Origin: Thauera chlorobenzoica
GTDB lineage: Bacteria; Pseudomonadota; Gammaproteobacteria; Burkholderiales; Rhodocyclaceae
NCBI RefSeq assembly: GCF_001922305.1
Contig: NZ_CP018839.1
Location: 2,728,001 to 2,792,000 of the forward strand
Length of the DNA: 64,000 nucleotides
Direction: 5' to 3'
The notes beneath the pieces were generated by a model. That model was not told the origin of the DNA. It worked only from the letters and a program-made list of their open reading frames with translations, and made no database searches. Shown here in pieces: positions 22,019 through 32,486 of the stretch (position 1 is the stretch's first letter; each line of letters starts with the position of its first letter). A program made the position numbers and the translations under genes.

Positions 22019-24064
22019 GTGACGCGCAGCCGCGCCTTTGCCCACCGCCTGCGGCGCTACTACGGCTGGTATACGCTCGTGTTCGTGCTGTTCGTGCTGC
22101 TGCTGGCGCTGGGCGAACATTTCGGGCTGCCGCAGCCGGTGATCGGCCACGTCTTCCTGTTCGTGACCATCGCGATCTATGCCGCGATCGGCGTCATGAG
22201 TCGCACCACCGACGTATCCGAGTATTACGTTGCCGGCCGCCGGGTGCCGGCGATGTTCAACGGCATGGCCACTGCAGCCGACTGGATGAGTGCGGCGTCC
22301 TTCATCGGTCTGGCTGGAACGCTTTATTTCTCCGGTTTCGAAGGGCTCGCCTTCGTCACCGGGTGGACCGGCGGTTTCGTGCTGGTGGCCTTGCTGCTCG
22401 CCCCCTATCTGCGCAAGTTCGGCCAATACACGATTCCGGACTTCCTCGGCGCACGCTATCAGGGCAGCGTGGCGCGCCTGGTCGGGCTGGCCGCGGCCGT
22501 GCTGGCGAGCTTCGTCTATCTGGTGGCACAGATCTACGGCGTCGGCCTGATCACCAGCCGCTTCGTCAGTGTCGAGTTCGAGATCGGGCTGTTCATCGGG
22601 CTCGCCGGCATTCTGGTGTGCTCCTTTCTCGGTGGCATGCGGGCGGTGACCTGGACCCAGGTGGCGCAGTACGTGATCCTGATCATCGCCTACCTGGTAC
22701 CGGTGGTGATCCTGTCCTACAAGCTGACGGGCATCCCGCTGCCTCAGGCTGCCTACGGCAGCGTGCTGCAGAAAATCGTCGTCCGCGAAGACGCTCTGTT
22801 CGATGCGCCTTCCGAGGTCGAAGTGCGCACCCTGTACGCCGCCCGTGCGCGGGATTACCAGGCCAAGATCGCCGGCCTGCCGGATTCGCTGGAAACCGAG
22901 CGCCGGGCGCTGATCGAACGCCTGAACGAGCTGCGCCTGGGAAACGCCTCGGCACGCGAGATCGCCCTCACCGAGCGCGCCCTGCGCGATCTGCCGCGCA
23001 CGCCGGCCGAGGCCGAGCAGATGTGGGCCCGGGCGCGCGTGGAGGCGCTCGAGCGCTCGCGTCCGCCTCCGCGCCATGCCCAGGCGCACCCGGGGGCGAA
23101 TGCCGCCGAATCGGCCGTCGCGCGCAACAACTTCCTCGCCCTGATGTTCGTGCTGATGGTCGGCACCGCGGCCCTGCCGCACATCCTGATGCGCTACTAC
23201 ACCACGCCCGGGGTGGTCGAGGCACGGCGTTCGGTGGCCTGGTCGCTGTTCTTCATCTTCCTGCTCTATGTGACGGCGCCGGCCTACGCGGTATTCGCGA
23301 AGTGGGAGGTGTATCACAACCTGGTCGGCTCGAGCATCAGCATCCTGCCCGAATGGGTCAGCTCGTGGGGTAAGGTCGGTCTGGTGAAGATCGAGGACCT
23401 CAACCTGGATGGCATCCTGCAGCTGGCCGAGTTGCGCATGGACACCGATGTGATCGTGCTCGCCACCCCGGAAATCGCCGGCCTGCCTTACGTGGTGTCC
23501 GGCCTGGTGGCGGCGGGGGGGTTGGCGGCGGCGCTGTCGACCGCCGATGGCCTGCTGTTGACGATCTCGAATGCGCTGTCCCATGACCTCTACTACAAGC
23601 TGATCAATCCGCAGGCCTCCACCCATCGCCGGCTGGTGATTTCCAAGTCGCAGCTGCTGGTGGTCGCGGTGGTGGCGGCCTGGGTGGCGTCGATGCGCCC
23701 GGACAACATCTTGTTCATGGTCGGGCTGGCGTTTTCGATCGGGGCGTCGGCGTTTTTCCCGGCGCTGGTCCTGGGCATCTTTTGGAAGCGGGCGAACCGC
23801 CCCGGAGCCGTCGCCGGCATGCTCGCCGGCCTCGCGTTGACGCTGATCTACGTGGTGCAGACGCATCCGTTTTTCGGCGGCTCGATGGCCAACGCCTGGT
23901 TCGACATCAATCCGATTTCGGCCGGCGTGTTCGGGGTGCCGCTGGGGTTCGTGATCATCGTCGTCGTCAGCCTGCTGACCGAGCCGCCGCCGCGGGAAAT
24001 TCAGGACCTGGTCGATTACGTGCGCTATCCGGAACTGCAGCCCCACCGCGGGCAGGAGGAGTAA
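22019..24064 (+). CDS. sodium:solute symporter, VC_2705 subfamily (ActP-like)
   Basis: 681 residues beginning with GTG 22019. Twelve to thirteen membrane segments carry SSS-family motifs such as EYYVAGRRVPAMFNGMATAADWMS and SFIGLAGTLYF. A long hydrophilic, Arg/Glu-rich insert (about residues 250-375) separates helices, as in the large VC_2705 subfamily. Relatives carry acetate or other short carboxylates with sodium. Its place at the end of the acs-kinase block supports acetate uptake, although the substrate is inferred. No ribosome binding site is obvious before the GTG, so translation may be coupled to the gene upstream. Confidence 0.9.
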   Translation: MTRSRAFAHRLRRYYGWYTLVFVLFVLLLALGEHFGLPQPVIGHVFLFVTIAIYAAIGVMSRTTDVSEYYVAGRRVPAMFNGMATAADWMSAASFIGLAGTLYFSGFEGLAFVTGWTGGFVLVALLLAPYLRKFGQYTIPDFLGARYQGSVARLVGLAAAVLASFVYLVAQIYGVGLITSRFVSVEFEIGLFIGLAGILVCSFLGGMRAVTWTQVAQYVILIIAYLVPVVILSYKLTGIPLPQAAYGSVLQKIVVREDALFDAPSEVEVRTLYAARARDYQAKIAGLPDSLETERRALIERLNELRLGNASAREIALTERALRDLPRTPAEAEQMWARARVEALERSRPPPRHAQAHPGANAAESAVARNNFLALMFVLMVGTAALPHILMRYYTTPGVVEARRSVAWSLFFIFLLYVTAPAYAVFAKWEVYHNLVGSSISILPEWVSSWGKVGLVKIEDLNLDGILQLAELRMDTDVIVLATPEIAGLPYVVSGLVAAGGLAAALSTADGLLLTISNALSHDLYYKLINPQASTHRRLVISKSQLLVVAVVAAWVASMRPDNILFMVGLAFSIGASAFFPALVLGIFWKRANRPGAVAGMLAGLALTLIYVVQTHPFFGGSMANAWFDINPISAGVFGVPLGFVIIVVVSLLTEPPPREIQDLVDYVRYPELQPHRGQEE

Positions 24065-24142
24065 GCCACGGCGCACTCCCGCCGCCGACGTTCGGACGTA
24101 TGGCGCCGGAGCGCAAGCCGAGCTGCCCAGGCCGTTGCCGCT

Positions 24143-24349
24143 TCAGCAGATACGTTCCCAGAGACTTTGTTCGTCTTCGAAGCGGTCCAGCTCCAGGCCC
24201 TTGAAGTCGCTGCGCGAGACGATGCCGACGACCTTGCTTTCCACCACCACCGGCAGGTGACGGTAGCCGCCATCGCACATCATGTGCAGGGCTTCGATCG
24301 CCGTGCGCTTCGGTCGCGGCTCTTGAAGCGTGCCGAACGCGCCCCACAT
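24143..24349 (-). pseudogene. truncated CBS-domain protein remnant
   Basis: 68 codons whose residues 15-60 read as one CBS motif (TAIEALHMMCDGGYRHLPVVVESKVVGIVSRSDFK). CBS proteins normally carry two such motifs in at least 120 residues. An in-frame stop lies just upstream of the ATG, and the first codons coincide with the clpB promoter, so the N-terminal half is missing. Related symporter loci often carry a CBS-domain protein, so this may be what is left of one. It could still be expressed as a mini-protein, but I treat it as a remnant. Confidence 0.55.
24322..24349 (+). promoter_or_regulatory. sigma-32 type heat-shock promoter of clpB
   Basis: CTTGAA at 24322-24327 and CCCCACAT at 24342-24349, separated by 14 bp, closely match the heat-shock consensus (CTTGAAA, 11-16 bp, CCCCATNT). 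It sits 36 bp before the clpB start, which fits ClpB as a heat-shock chaperone. Confidence 0.82.
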
Positions 24350-24384
24350 AACGAGTCAGTCAAACGTTCCTGAGGACGCCCTCC

Positions 24385-26967
24385 ATGCGCTTCGACAAGC
24401 TCACCACCAAGTTCCAGCAGGCCCTGCAGGATGCGCAAAGCATTGCCGTGGGCAACGACCAGCAGTTCATCGAGCCGCTCCACCTGCTGCAGGCGATGCT
24501 CGAGCAGGACGACGGCGGCACCGTCTCGCTGCTGCAGCGCGCCGGGGTCAACGTGCCGCCGCTGAAGAGCGCGGTGGCAAAGGCGATCGGCCGCCTGCCC
24601 AAGGTCGAAGGCCATGGCGGCGAAGTCAGCCTCGGGCGCGATCTCAACAACCTGCTCAACGTCGCCGACCGCGCGGCACAGAAGCGCGGCGACCAGTTCA
24701 TTGCCAGCGAGATGTTCCTGCTCGCCCTCGCTGATGACAAGGGCGAGGCCGGTCGCCTGCTCAAGGAGCACGGCCTCACGCGCAAGGCGCTCGAGGCGGC
24801 GATCGAGGCGGTGCGCGGCGGCGCCGGCGTCGCCAGCCAGGAGGCCGAAGGCCAGCGCGAGTCGCTCGCCAAGTACTGCCTCGACCTCACCGAGCGCGCC
24901 CGCAGCGGCAAGCTCGACCCGGTGATCGGTCGCGACGACGAGATCCGGCGCGCGATCCAGATCCTGCAGCGGCGGACCAAGAACAACCCGGTGCTGATCG
25001 GCGAGCCGGGGGTGGGCAAGACCGCGATCGTCGAGGGCCTGGCGCAGCGCATCGTCAACGACGAAGTGCCCGAAACGCTGAAAGGCAAAAAGGTGCTCTC
25101 GCTCGACATGGCGGCGCTCTTGGCCGGCGCCAAGTACCGCGGCGAGTTCGAGGAGCGGCTGAAGGCGGTGCTGAAGGAAATCGCCCAGGAGGAAGGGCGC
25201 ATCATCGTCTTCATCGACGAGCTCCACACCATGGTCGGCGCGGGCAAGGCCGAAGGCGCGATCGACGCCGGCAACATGCTCAAACCGGCGCTCGCGCGCG
25301 GCGAGCTGCACTGCATCGGCGCCACCACGCTGGACGAGTACCGCAAATACATCGAGAAGGACGCCGCGCTCGAGCGCCGCTTCCAGAAGGTGCTGGTCGA
25401 CGAGCCCTCGGTCGAGGCCACGATCGCCATCCTGCGCGGCCTGCAGGAGAAGTACGAGATCCACCACGGTGTCGACATCACCGACCCGGCGATCGTCGCC
25501 GCCGCCGAACTGTCCCACCGCTACATCACCGACCGTTTCCTGCCCGACAAGGCGATCGACCTCATCGACGAGGCCGCGGCGCGGATCAAGATGGAGATCG
25601 ACTCCAAGCCCGAGGTCATGGACAAGCTCGACCGCCGCATGATCCAGTTGAAGATCGAGCGCGAGGCGGTGAAGAAGGAAAAGGACGAGGCCTCGCAAAA
25701 GCGCCTGGCGCTGATCGAGGACGAGCTCGCCAAGCTGCAGCGCGAGTACAACGATCTCGAGGAGATCTGGAAGGCGGAAAAATCGAAGGCTGCCGGCTCC
25801 GCCCACGTCAAGGAAGAGATCGATGCGCTGCGCGCGCAGATGGCCGAGTTCCAGCGCCGCGGCCAGCTCGACAAGGTTGCCGAGCTGCAGTACGGCAAGC
25901 TGCCGCAGCTCGAGGCGCAGCTCAAGCTGGCCGAGCAGGCGGGCGAGAACGCTACGCCGAACAAGCTGCTGCGCACCCAGGTCGGCGCCGAGGAGATCGC
26001 CGAAGTCGTCTCACGCGCCACCGGCATCCCGGTCAGCAAGATGATGCAGGGCGAGCGCGAGAAGCTGCTGCAGATGGAAGACAAGCTGCACCAGCGCGTG
26101 GTCGGCCAGGACGAGGCGGTGCGCCTGGTGTCGGACGCGATCCGGCGTTCGCGCGCTGGCCTCTCGGACGAGAACCGGCCCTATGGCTCCTTCCTCTTCC
26201 TCGGCCCCACCGGTGTGGGCAAGACCGAGCTGTGCAAGACCCTGGCGAGCTTCCTGTTCGACTCCGAGGAGCACCTGATCCGTATCGACATGAGCGAGTT
26301 CATGGAGAAGCACTCGGTCGCGCGCCTGATCGGCGCGCCGCCGGGCTATGTCGGCTACGAGGAGGGCGGCTACCTGACCGAGCAAGTGCGCAGGAAGCCC
26401 TACAGCGTGATCCTGTTCGACGAGGTCGAGAAGGCCCACCCGGACGTGTTCAACGTCCTGCTCCAGGTGCTCGACGATGGTCGCATGACCGACGGTCAGG
26501 GGCGCACGGTGGACTTCAAGAACACCGTGATCGTGATGACCTCCAACCTCGGCAGCCAGATGATCCAGGCTATGGCCGGGGACGACTACGGCGTGATCAA
26601 GCTCGCGGTGATGGCGGAAGTCAAAACCTATTTCCGTCCCGAGTTCATCAACCGCATCGACGAGGTGGTGGTGTTCCATGCCCTCGACGAGAAGCACATC
26701 GCCGGCATCGCGCGGATCCAGCTTCAGCATCTGGAAAAGCGCCTGGCACGGCTCGAGATGAGTCTCGAGGTTAGTGATGCCGCGCTGGCGGAGATCGCCG
26801 AGGCCGGCTTCGATCCGGTGTTCGGCGCGAGGCCGCTGAAGCGGGCGATCCAGGAGCGGATCGAGAATCCGCTGGCGAAGGCGATCCTGGAGGGGCAGTT
26901 TGCGGCGAAGGACCGGGTGCGGGTGGATGTCCGGGATGGCCGCCTCCTGTTCGAGCGTGCCGCCTGA
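24385..26967 (+). CDS. clpB: ATP-dependent disaggregase ClpB
   Basis: An 860-residue Hsp104/ClpB chaperone that, with DnaK, threads proteins out of aggregates. Order: N-terminal Clp repeat domain (1-145), AAA-1 with Walker A GEPGVGKT and Walker [10 protein letters not shown], the long coiled-coil middle domain (about 405-520, [28 protein letters not shown]) that distinguishes ClpB from ClpA/C, and AAA-2 with GPTGVGKT and the C-terminal ARPLKRAIQ sensor 2. Length and motifs are complete. Heat-shock control is indicated by the sigma-32-like promoter directly upstream. Confidence 0.98.
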   Translation: MRFDKLTTKFQQALQDAQSIAVGNDQQFIEPLHLLQAMLEQDDGGTVSLLQRAGVNVPPLKSAVAKAIGRLPKVEGHGGEVSLGRDLNNLLNVADRAAQKRGDQFIASEMFLLALADDKGEAGRLLKEHGLTRKALEAAIEAVRGGAGVASQEAEGQRESLAKYCLDLTERARSGKLDPVIGRDDEIRRAIQILQRRTKNNPVLIGEPGVGKTAIVEGLAQRIVNDEVPETLKGKKVLSLDMAALLAGAKYRGEFEERLKAVLKEIAQEEGRIIVFIDELHTMVGAGKAEGAIDAGNMLKPALARGELHCIGATTLDEYRKYIEKDAALERRFQKVLVDEPSVEATIAILRGLQEKYEIHHGVDITDPAIVAAAELSHRYITDRFLPDKAIDLIDEAAARIKMEIDSKPEVMDKLDRRMIQLKIEREAVKKEKDEASQKRLALIEDELAKLQREYNDLEEIWKAEKSKAAGSAHVKEEIDALRAQMAEFQRRGQLDKVAELQYGKLPQLEAQLKLAEQAGENATPNKLLRTQVGAEEIAEVVSRATGIPVSKMMQGEREKLLQMEDKLHQRVVGQDEAVRLVSDAIRRSRAGLSDENRPYGSFLFLGPTGVGKTELCKTLASFLFDSEEHLIRIDMSEFMEKHSVARLIGAPPGYVGYEEGGYLTEQVRRKPYSVILFDEVEKAHPDVFNVLLQVLDDGRMTDGQGRTVDFKNTVIVMTSNLGSQMIQAMAGDDYGVIKLAVMAEVKTYFRPEFINRIDEVVVFHALDEKHIAGIARIQLQHLEKRLARLEMSLEVSDAALAEIAEAGFDPVFGARPLKRAIQERIENPLAKAILEGQFAAKDRVRVDVRDGRLLFERAA

Positions 26968-27219
26968 GCACTTTGCCTGAGCGCTTCGCCGTGGTGTTTG
27001 CGGGCGTGTCCGTGCGGGAGAAGGCGCGAACGGCTGCAGCACATCGCTGATGCGCTTGCCGGGACGCCGGGACAGGGGCAGAAAATCCGGCAGATGCGCT
27101 AAACTGCCGCCTTTGTGCGCGTCCTTGCGCCATGCCGGACGCGCCCGATTGCGGCTGCATCCGGCTGGCTGTGCCCGCACGCATCTTCCCCCTTCCTTGC
27201 CCCTTCTACGGAAATCGAG

Positions 27220-29115
27220 ATGTTCGAGGCCATTCGCAACAACAAGCGGGTTGCCCAGTTGATTCTGGCAATCCTCATCGTTCCCTTCGCCTTCTTCGGC
27301 ATGGATGCCTACTTCAGCGATTCGCCCACCGGCAGCGAGGTCGCCACCGTGGGTGGAACCGCGATCAGCGCCTACGAGTTCGACCAGGCCCTGCGCGAGC
27401 AGCAGGACCGTCTGCGCGCCAGTGCCGGGGGCCAGCTCGATCGCGCGCTGCTGGAGTCGGCCGAACTGCGCCGGGCGGTGCTCGACAATCTGATCAATCA
27501 GCGTGCGCTCGCCCTGTACGCGGCGGAAAACCGCTTCGTGGTCACGCCGCAGCAGTTGCAGGAAACCATCACCGCGGTGCCGGCGTTCCAGGAGGAGGGG
27601 CGCTTTTCCCTGCAGCGCTACGAGGCGGTCGTGCGTGCCCAGGGGATGACCCCGGCGAGTTTCGAGGCCCGCCTTGCCCAGGACGTGCGCGTCCAGCAGA
27701 TCGTCACTGCGGTCGGCGATGCCAGCCTGGTGCCGAAGGTTTCGGCGCAACGCTTCATGAACGCGCAGCTCGAGGAACGCAGGATCCGCGAACTGCGCTT
27801 CCCGGTTGCGCGCCTGGCCGCCGACATTGCCGTGGCGGACGCGGACATCGCAGCCTTCTACGAAGCGAATCCGGCGCGTTTCGAGCGTCCGGCGCGGCTG
27901 CAGGCCGAATACCTGGTGTTCGACCGGGCTGCGGTGGAGCGTGGGGTCGAGGTCGGCGAGGATGCGGTCCGCGTTTTCTACGAAGGCAATCCGGACCGTT
28001 TCGGCGTTGCCGAAGAGCGCCAGGCCCGCCACATCCTGCTCGCGCTCGACAGCGGGGCCGACGAGGCGACGGTGGAAAAGGTCATGGGCGAGGCGCGCGC
28101 GCTCGTCGATACGCTGCGCGGCGATCCCTCCCGTTTCGCTGACATCGCCCGTGACAAGTCGCAGGATCCGGGTTCGGCCGGGCGCGGCGGCGACCTCGGC
28201 TTTTTCGGCCGCGGGATGATGGTGGGCGTGTTCGAGGATGCGGTCTTCGCGCAGGAAAAAGGCCGGATCGGCGATCCGGTGCGTAGTGAATTCGGCGTCC
28301 ACATCATCCAGGTCACCGAGATCAAGCCGGCCTCGGTCAAGCCCTTCGACGAGGTCCGCGAGGAAATCCGTGCCGAGCTGCGGGTGCAGGAAGCCGGCCG
28401 CCGCTTCGCCGAGCTGGCCGAGCAGTTCGCCAATACGGTGTACGAGCAACCCGACAGCCTGGTGCCGGCGGCGACCGCACTTGGTCTGGAGATTCGAAGC
28501 AGCGACTGGATCTCGCGCAGTGGGGGCAGCGAGCCGTTTGCCAACGAGCGCCTGCTCGAAGCCGTGTTCGCCGACGATGCGGTGAAAAACGGACGCAACA
28601 CCGAGGCCATCGAGATCGGCAACGGCAGCCTGGTGTCGGCCCGGGTGAAAGTCTTCGAAGCGGCTCAGCGTCTGCCGCTCGACGAGGTGCGCGAGCGTAT
28701 CGCCGAGGATCTGCGCCGTGAGCGCGGCCAGCGCCTGGCCGCCGAGCAGGGGGCGGAGACCCTCACCCGGCTGCAGCAGGGCGAGCCGGTGAAGGCCGCC
28801 TGGAGCGAGGAGCGGAGCCTGCAGCGCGGTGCGCCGGGCTTGCCGGCGGCGGCGATGCAGGCGGTGTTTACCGCACCGTCGACGGCGCTCCCCGCCCATG
28901 TCGGCGTGAGCCTGGCCGAAGGGGATTACGTCATCTACCGCATCGAGGCGGTCGAGCGTCCGCAGATTGCCGCGGACGATCCGCGCATCGGCGCGGTTGC
29001 CGCGCAATACGGGCAACTGCTTGCAGCGCGTGATTTCGGCGCGTTCCTGGCCTCGCTGCGCGAGCGCTACGAGGTCGAGATCAAGCCCGCGGCGCTTCAG
29101 GCTTCGTCCCAGTAA
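27220..29115 (+). CDS. ppiD: periplasmic folding chaperone PpiD (peptidyl-prolyl isomerase)
   Basis: A 631-residue inner-membrane-anchored PpiD. A single N-terminal membrane helix (residues 13-30, LILAILIVPFAFFGMDAYF) is followed by a SurA-N-like chaperone domain, a parvulin domain (about 265-360, RQARHILLAL to GGDLGFFGRG and FGVHIIQV) and a second C-terminal region. It assists proteins leaving the Sec translocon. ATG 27220 gives the standard MFEAIRNNKR start; the longer frame from 27115 lacks family similarity. The 252 bp before it, after clpB, hold no gene that I can support. A perfect hairpin follows. Confidence 0.94.
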   Translation: MFEAIRNNKRVAQLILAILIVPFAFFGMDAYFSDSPTGSEVATVGGTAISAYEFDQALREQQDRLRASAGGQLDRALLESAELRRAVLDNLINQRALALYAAENRFVVTPQQLQETITAVPAFQEEGRFSLQRYEAVVRAQGMTPASFEARLAQDVRVQQIVTAVGDASLVPKVSAQRFMNAQLEERRIRELRFPVARLAADIAVADADIAAFYEANPARFERPARLQAEYLVFDRAAVERGVEVGEDAVRVFYEGNPDRFGVAEERQARHILLALDSGADEATVEKVMGEARALVDTLRGDPSRFADIARDKSQDPGSAGRGGDLGFFGRGMMVGVFEDAVFAQEKGRIGDPVRSEFGVHIIQVTEIKPASVKPFDEVREEIRAELRVQEAGRRFAELAEQFANTVYEQPDSLVPAATALGLEIRSSDWISRSGGSEPFANERLLEAVFADDAVKNGRNTEAIEIGNGSLVSARVKVFEAAQRLPLDEVRERIAEDLRRERGQRLAAEQGAETLTRLQQGEPVKAAWSEERSLQRGAPGLPAAAMQAVFTAPSTALPAHVGVSLAEGDYVIYRIEAVERPQIAADDPRIGAVAAQYGQLLAARDFGAFLASLRERYEVEIKPAALQASSQ

Positions 29116-29188
29116 CGCGGCTCCTGGCGTTGCGGGCGCGGCCCCGCATGCGCCGGGAGTCGCAGGGCGCGCGTGCGGAGGGTGCCCA

Positions 29189-29229
29189 CGAAACGGGGGC
29201 GGTCAGTTGTCCTGACCGCCCCCGTTTCG
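29189..29229. terminator. perfect 18-bp inverted repeat between ppiD and fabI
   Basis: Arms 29189-29206 and 29212-29229 are exact reverse complements with a 5-nt loop. The G/C core is flanked by AAA and TTT, so it can terminate both convergent transcripts. Confidence 0.85.
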
Positions 29230-29244
29230 ATTGTTGCTGCGAGC

Positions 29245-30042
29245 TTATTGCGGCAGGGGCGCGGCGTTGCCCAGCGCGGTGGTGTTGAAGCCGCCGTCCA
29301 CGTACATCACCTCGCCGGTGATGCCGCTGGCGAGATCGGAGCACAGGAAGGCGGCGGCGTTGCCGACTTCCTCGATCGTCACGTTGCGGCGCAGCGGCGC
29401 GTTGTGTTCGTTGAACGACAGCAGCTTGCCGAAGCTGCCGATCCCGGAGGCCGCCAGGGTCTTGATCGGGCCGGCGGAGATGGCGTTGGCGCGGGTGCCT
29501 TCGGGGCCGAGGGTGACGGCGAGGTAGCGCACCGCGGCTTCCAGGCTGGCTTTGGCCAGGCCCATGATGTTGTAGTTGGGCATGGTGCGCACCGCGCCCA
29601 GGTAGGACAGGGTCAGGAGCGCGCCGTTGCGGCCTTTCATCATCGGGCGGGCGGCCTTGGCCAGCGCCGGGAAACTGTAGGTGCTCACTTCCTGCGAGAT
29701 ACGGAAGGCTTCGCGGGTCAGGCCGTCGAGGAAATCGCCTTCGAGGGCTTCACTGGGGGCGAAGGCGATCGAATGGACCAGACCGTCGAGCCCGTCCCAG
29801 TGCTGGCCGAGCTGCTCGAACAGGTCGCTGAGCTGGGCATCGTCCTGAACGTCGAGCGGGAAGATCAGCTCGCTGCCGAATTCGCTCGCCATTTTGGCGA
29901 CGCGGTCCTTGAAGCGCTCGTTCTGGTAGGTGAAGGCGAGCTCCGCGCCTTGGCGGTGCATGGCCTTGGCGATGCCGAACGCAATCGAACGGTTGCTCAG
30001 CAGCCCGGTGATGAGGATTCGTTTGCCGGCGAGAAAGCCCAT
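29245..30042 (-). CDS. fabI: enoyl-[acyl-carrier-protein] reductase (NADH)
   Basis: A 265-residue FabI, performing the last reduction of each fatty-acid elongation cycle. It is an SDR-fold enzyme with the FabI nucleotide motif [28 protein letters not shown] and the active-site YxxxxxxK pattern in [19 protein letters not shown]. The [13 protein letters not shown] loop and the terminal VDGGFN are also family signatures. ATG 30042 ([13 protein letters not shown]) gives the standard length; the longer frame reaching 30240 is not homologous. This is the enzyme class inhibited by triclosan. Confidence 0.97.
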   Translation of the reverse strand: MGFLAGKRILITGLLSNRSIAFGIAKAMHRQGAELAFTYQNERFKDRVAKMASEFGSELIFPLDVQDDAQLSDLFEQLGQHWDGLDGLVHSIAFAPSEALEGDFLDGLTREAFRISQEVSTYSFPALAKAARPMMKGRNGALLTLSYLGAVRTMPNYNIMGLAKASLEAAVRYLAVTLGPEGTRANAISAGPIKTLAASGIGSFGKLLSFNEHNAPLRRNVTIEEVGNAAAFLCSDLASGITGEVMYVDGGFNTTALGNAAPLPQ

Positions 30043-30230
30043 GGGTGAGACTCCGAATGACAAGGAGCGGATTATAGCCAAATCCCTGCCCGCGGCATGT
30101 CCTTCCGATCGCACCGTCGTCCAAAACCTGCCAGAATCCGCCCTGTTCTTGATTCTACGGCTTGCGCGTGCGCCGCTTCCTCCGTCTTCCTTGCCCTGTT
30201 TTCCGCGTCGGTGTCGAGGCCCACGGGGGC

Positions 30231-32486
30231 GTGCCGGCACGCCCCCGCGCGCTCGTCGCCTTGCTGCCGGTGCTGGTGGCGGCGGCGTTGCTCGGGGGCT
30301 GCGGTTCGGCGTGGAACGATCCCTATCCGGCGCACCAGCGTGGGGCCGGGATCTTGTATACCGCGTTCACCGAGCGGCCCAAGCATCTGGACCCGGTGCA
30401 GTCCTACAGCGAGGACGAGGCGAGCTTTCTGTACCAGATCGTCGAACCTCCGCTGCAGTACCACTACCTGAAGCGCCCTTACGTGCTCGAGCCGGCGACG
30501 GCCGACGGCATGCCGGCGCTGCGCCGCTACGATCGTTCCGGGCGCGAGCTTGCCGCCGGCGCCGACGCGGCGGCGGTGGCCCGCACGGTGGTCGAAGTGC
30601 GCATCCGCTCCGGCATCCTCTACCAGCCGCACCCGGCCTTCGCCGTTCGGGAGGATGGCCGCCCGCGTTACCTGGATCTGGAACCGGGCGATCTGAGCGC
30701 GGTTCGTGCACTGGGGGATTTCGCCGCAACCGGCACGCGCGCGCTGGAGGCTGGCGACTATGTGTATCAGATCAAGCGCCTCGCCGATCCGCGCCTGCAT
30801 TCGCCGATTTTCGAGCTGATGGCCGAGTACCTGCCCGGGCTGAAGACGCTGCAGGCCGAACTGGCCGCAGCCTTGCGCCTGCAGGAAGGGGGCGACGGGG
30901 CAGAGCCGGCTTCGCCCTGGCTCGATCTGCGCCGCTTCGAGCTGCCCGGCGTCGAGGTGGTGGATCGCCACACCTACCGCATCACCTTGCAGGGGGCCTA
31001 CCCGCAGTTCCTCTACTGGCTGTCGATGCCCTTCTTCAGCCCGGTGCCGCCCGAGGCCGACCGCTTCTTCAGCCAGCCCGGCATGGCCGAGCGCAACCTG
31101 AGCCTGGACTGGTGGCCGATCGGCACCGGCCCCTACATGCTGGTCGAGAACAACCCGAACGCGCGCATGGTGCTGGCGCGCAACCCGAACTACCGATCCG
31201 ACCCCTATCCCTGCGAAGGCGAGCCGGGCGATGCCGAGAGCGGGTTGCTTGCCGACTGCGGCAAGGCCATGCCTTTCGTCGACCGCGTGGTGTTCTCCCG
31301 CGAGCGCGAGAGCATTCCGTACTGGAACAAGTTCCTGCAGGGGTATTACGACGCTTCCGGGGTGTCCTCGGACAACTTCGACCAGGCGGTGACGCTGACC
31401 AGCCAGGGCGAGGTCTCGCTGTCGGAAGAGATGGAGGCGCGTGGCATCCGGCTGCTGACTTCGGTGTCGCCGTCGATCTTCTATCTGGGGTTCAACATGC
31501 TCGATCCGCTCGTCGGCGGGGGGGCGTCGAACGCCGACAGGGAGAAGGCGCGCAAGCTGCGCCAGGCGATCTCGATCGCACTCGACATGGAAGAGTTCGT
31601 GTCGATCTTCCTCAACGGCCGCCGCCTGCCGGCGATGAGCCCGCTGCCGCCGGGAATTTTCGGCGCGGGTGAAGGGCGGGCGGGGATGAACCCGACGGTG
31701 TACGAATGGCGCGACGGCGAGGGGGCGGATGGCGGACGGCCGCAGCGGCGCAGCCTCGAGGTGGCCCGCCGCCTGCTGGCCGAGGCCGGCTGGCCCAACG
31801 GCCGCCATGCGCAGAGCGGCGAACCGCTGGTGATCCACCTCGACACCACGCCCGGCGGGCTGGGCGACAAGGCGCGCTCGGACTGGCTGGCCAAGCAGTT
31901 CCGCGAACTCGGAGTGCAGTTCGTCGTGCGCCCGACCGACTTCAACCGCTTCCAGGACAAGGTCCGCCAGGGGAACGCGCAGCTGTTCTTCTTCGGTTGG
32001 AACGCCGACTACCCCGACCCGGAGAACCTGCTGTTCCTGCTCCACGGCCCCCAGGGCAAGGTCAGGTTCAACGGCCAGAACGCGGCCAATTACGAGAACC
32101 CCGAATACGACGCGCTGTTCGAGCGCATGAAGGCGATGCCCGACAGCCCGGCCCGGCAGCGGATCATCGAGCGCATGGTCGCGCTGCTGCAGCACGATGC
32201 GCCGTGGGTGTTCGGCTTTCACCCGATGTCGTATTCGCTGCAGCACGGCTGGGTGGAGAACCGCAAGCCGGGGGCGATGGTGCGCAACACGATGAAGTAC
32301 CAGCGTATCGATGTCGAGCGCCGCACCGCTGCGCGTGCGCAGTGGAACCGGCCGGCGCTGTGGCCGCTTGCCTTGCTCGCCTTGTTGCTCGCCGCGCTGG
32401 TTGCGCCGGCGCTGATCCACTGGCGGCGGCGCGAGGCGGCGACCGCGGCGCCGGCCGGCGTGGGGGAACGCGGGGGAGGGCGCTGA
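30231..32486 (+). CDS. ABC transporter substrate-binding lipoprotein, family 5 (oligopeptide type), with C-terminal membrane helix
   Basis: A DppA/OppA-like (SBP_bac_5) binding protein of about 750 residues, larger than the usual 530-600. GTG 30231 gives a compact lipoprotein signal ending in the lipobox LLGGC. A GTG at 30162 is a longer alternative. Family motifs include the early TERPKHLDP and later [20 protein letters not shown]. Unusually, a hydrophobic helix ([19 protein letters not shown]) followed by a basic tail ends the protein, predicting a second membrane anchor. Stop and start overlap with the next permease gene (TGATG), so translation is coupled. The ligand is unknown. Confidence 0.88.
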   Translation: MPARPRALVALLPVLVAAALLGGCGSAWNDPYPAHQRGAGILYTAFTERPKHLDPVQSYSEDEASFLYQIVEPPLQYHYLKRPYVLEPATADGMPALRRYDRSGRELAAGADAAAVARTVVEVRIRSGILYQPHPAFAVREDGRPRYLDLEPGDLSAVRALGDFAATGTRALEAGDYVYQIKRLADPRLHSPIFELMAEYLPGLKTLQAELAAALRLQEGGDGAEPASPWLDLRRFELPGVEVVDRHTYRITLQGAYPQFLYWLSMPFFSPVPPEADRFFSQPGMAERNLSLDWWPIGTGPYMLVENNPNARMVLARNPNYRSDPYPCEGEPGDAESGLLADCGKAMPFVDRVVFSRERESIPYWNKFLQGYYDASGVSSDNFDQAVTLTSQGEVSLSEEMEARGIRLLTSVSPSIFYLGFNMLDPLVGGGASNADREKARKLRQAISIALDMEEFVSIFLNGRRLPAMSPLPPGIFGAGEGRAGMNPTVYEWRDGEGADGGRPQRRSLEVARRLLAEAGWPNGRHAQSGEPLVIHLDTTPGGLGDKARSDWLAKQFRELGVQFVVRPTDFNRFQDKVRQGNAQLFFFGWNADYPDPENLLFLLHGPQGKVRFNGQNAANYENPEYDALFERMKAMPDSPARQRIIERMVALLQHDAPWVFGFHPMSYSLQHGWVENRKPGAMVRNTMKYQRIDVERRTAARAQWNRPALWPLALLALLLAALVAPALIHWRRREAATAAPAGVGERGGGR

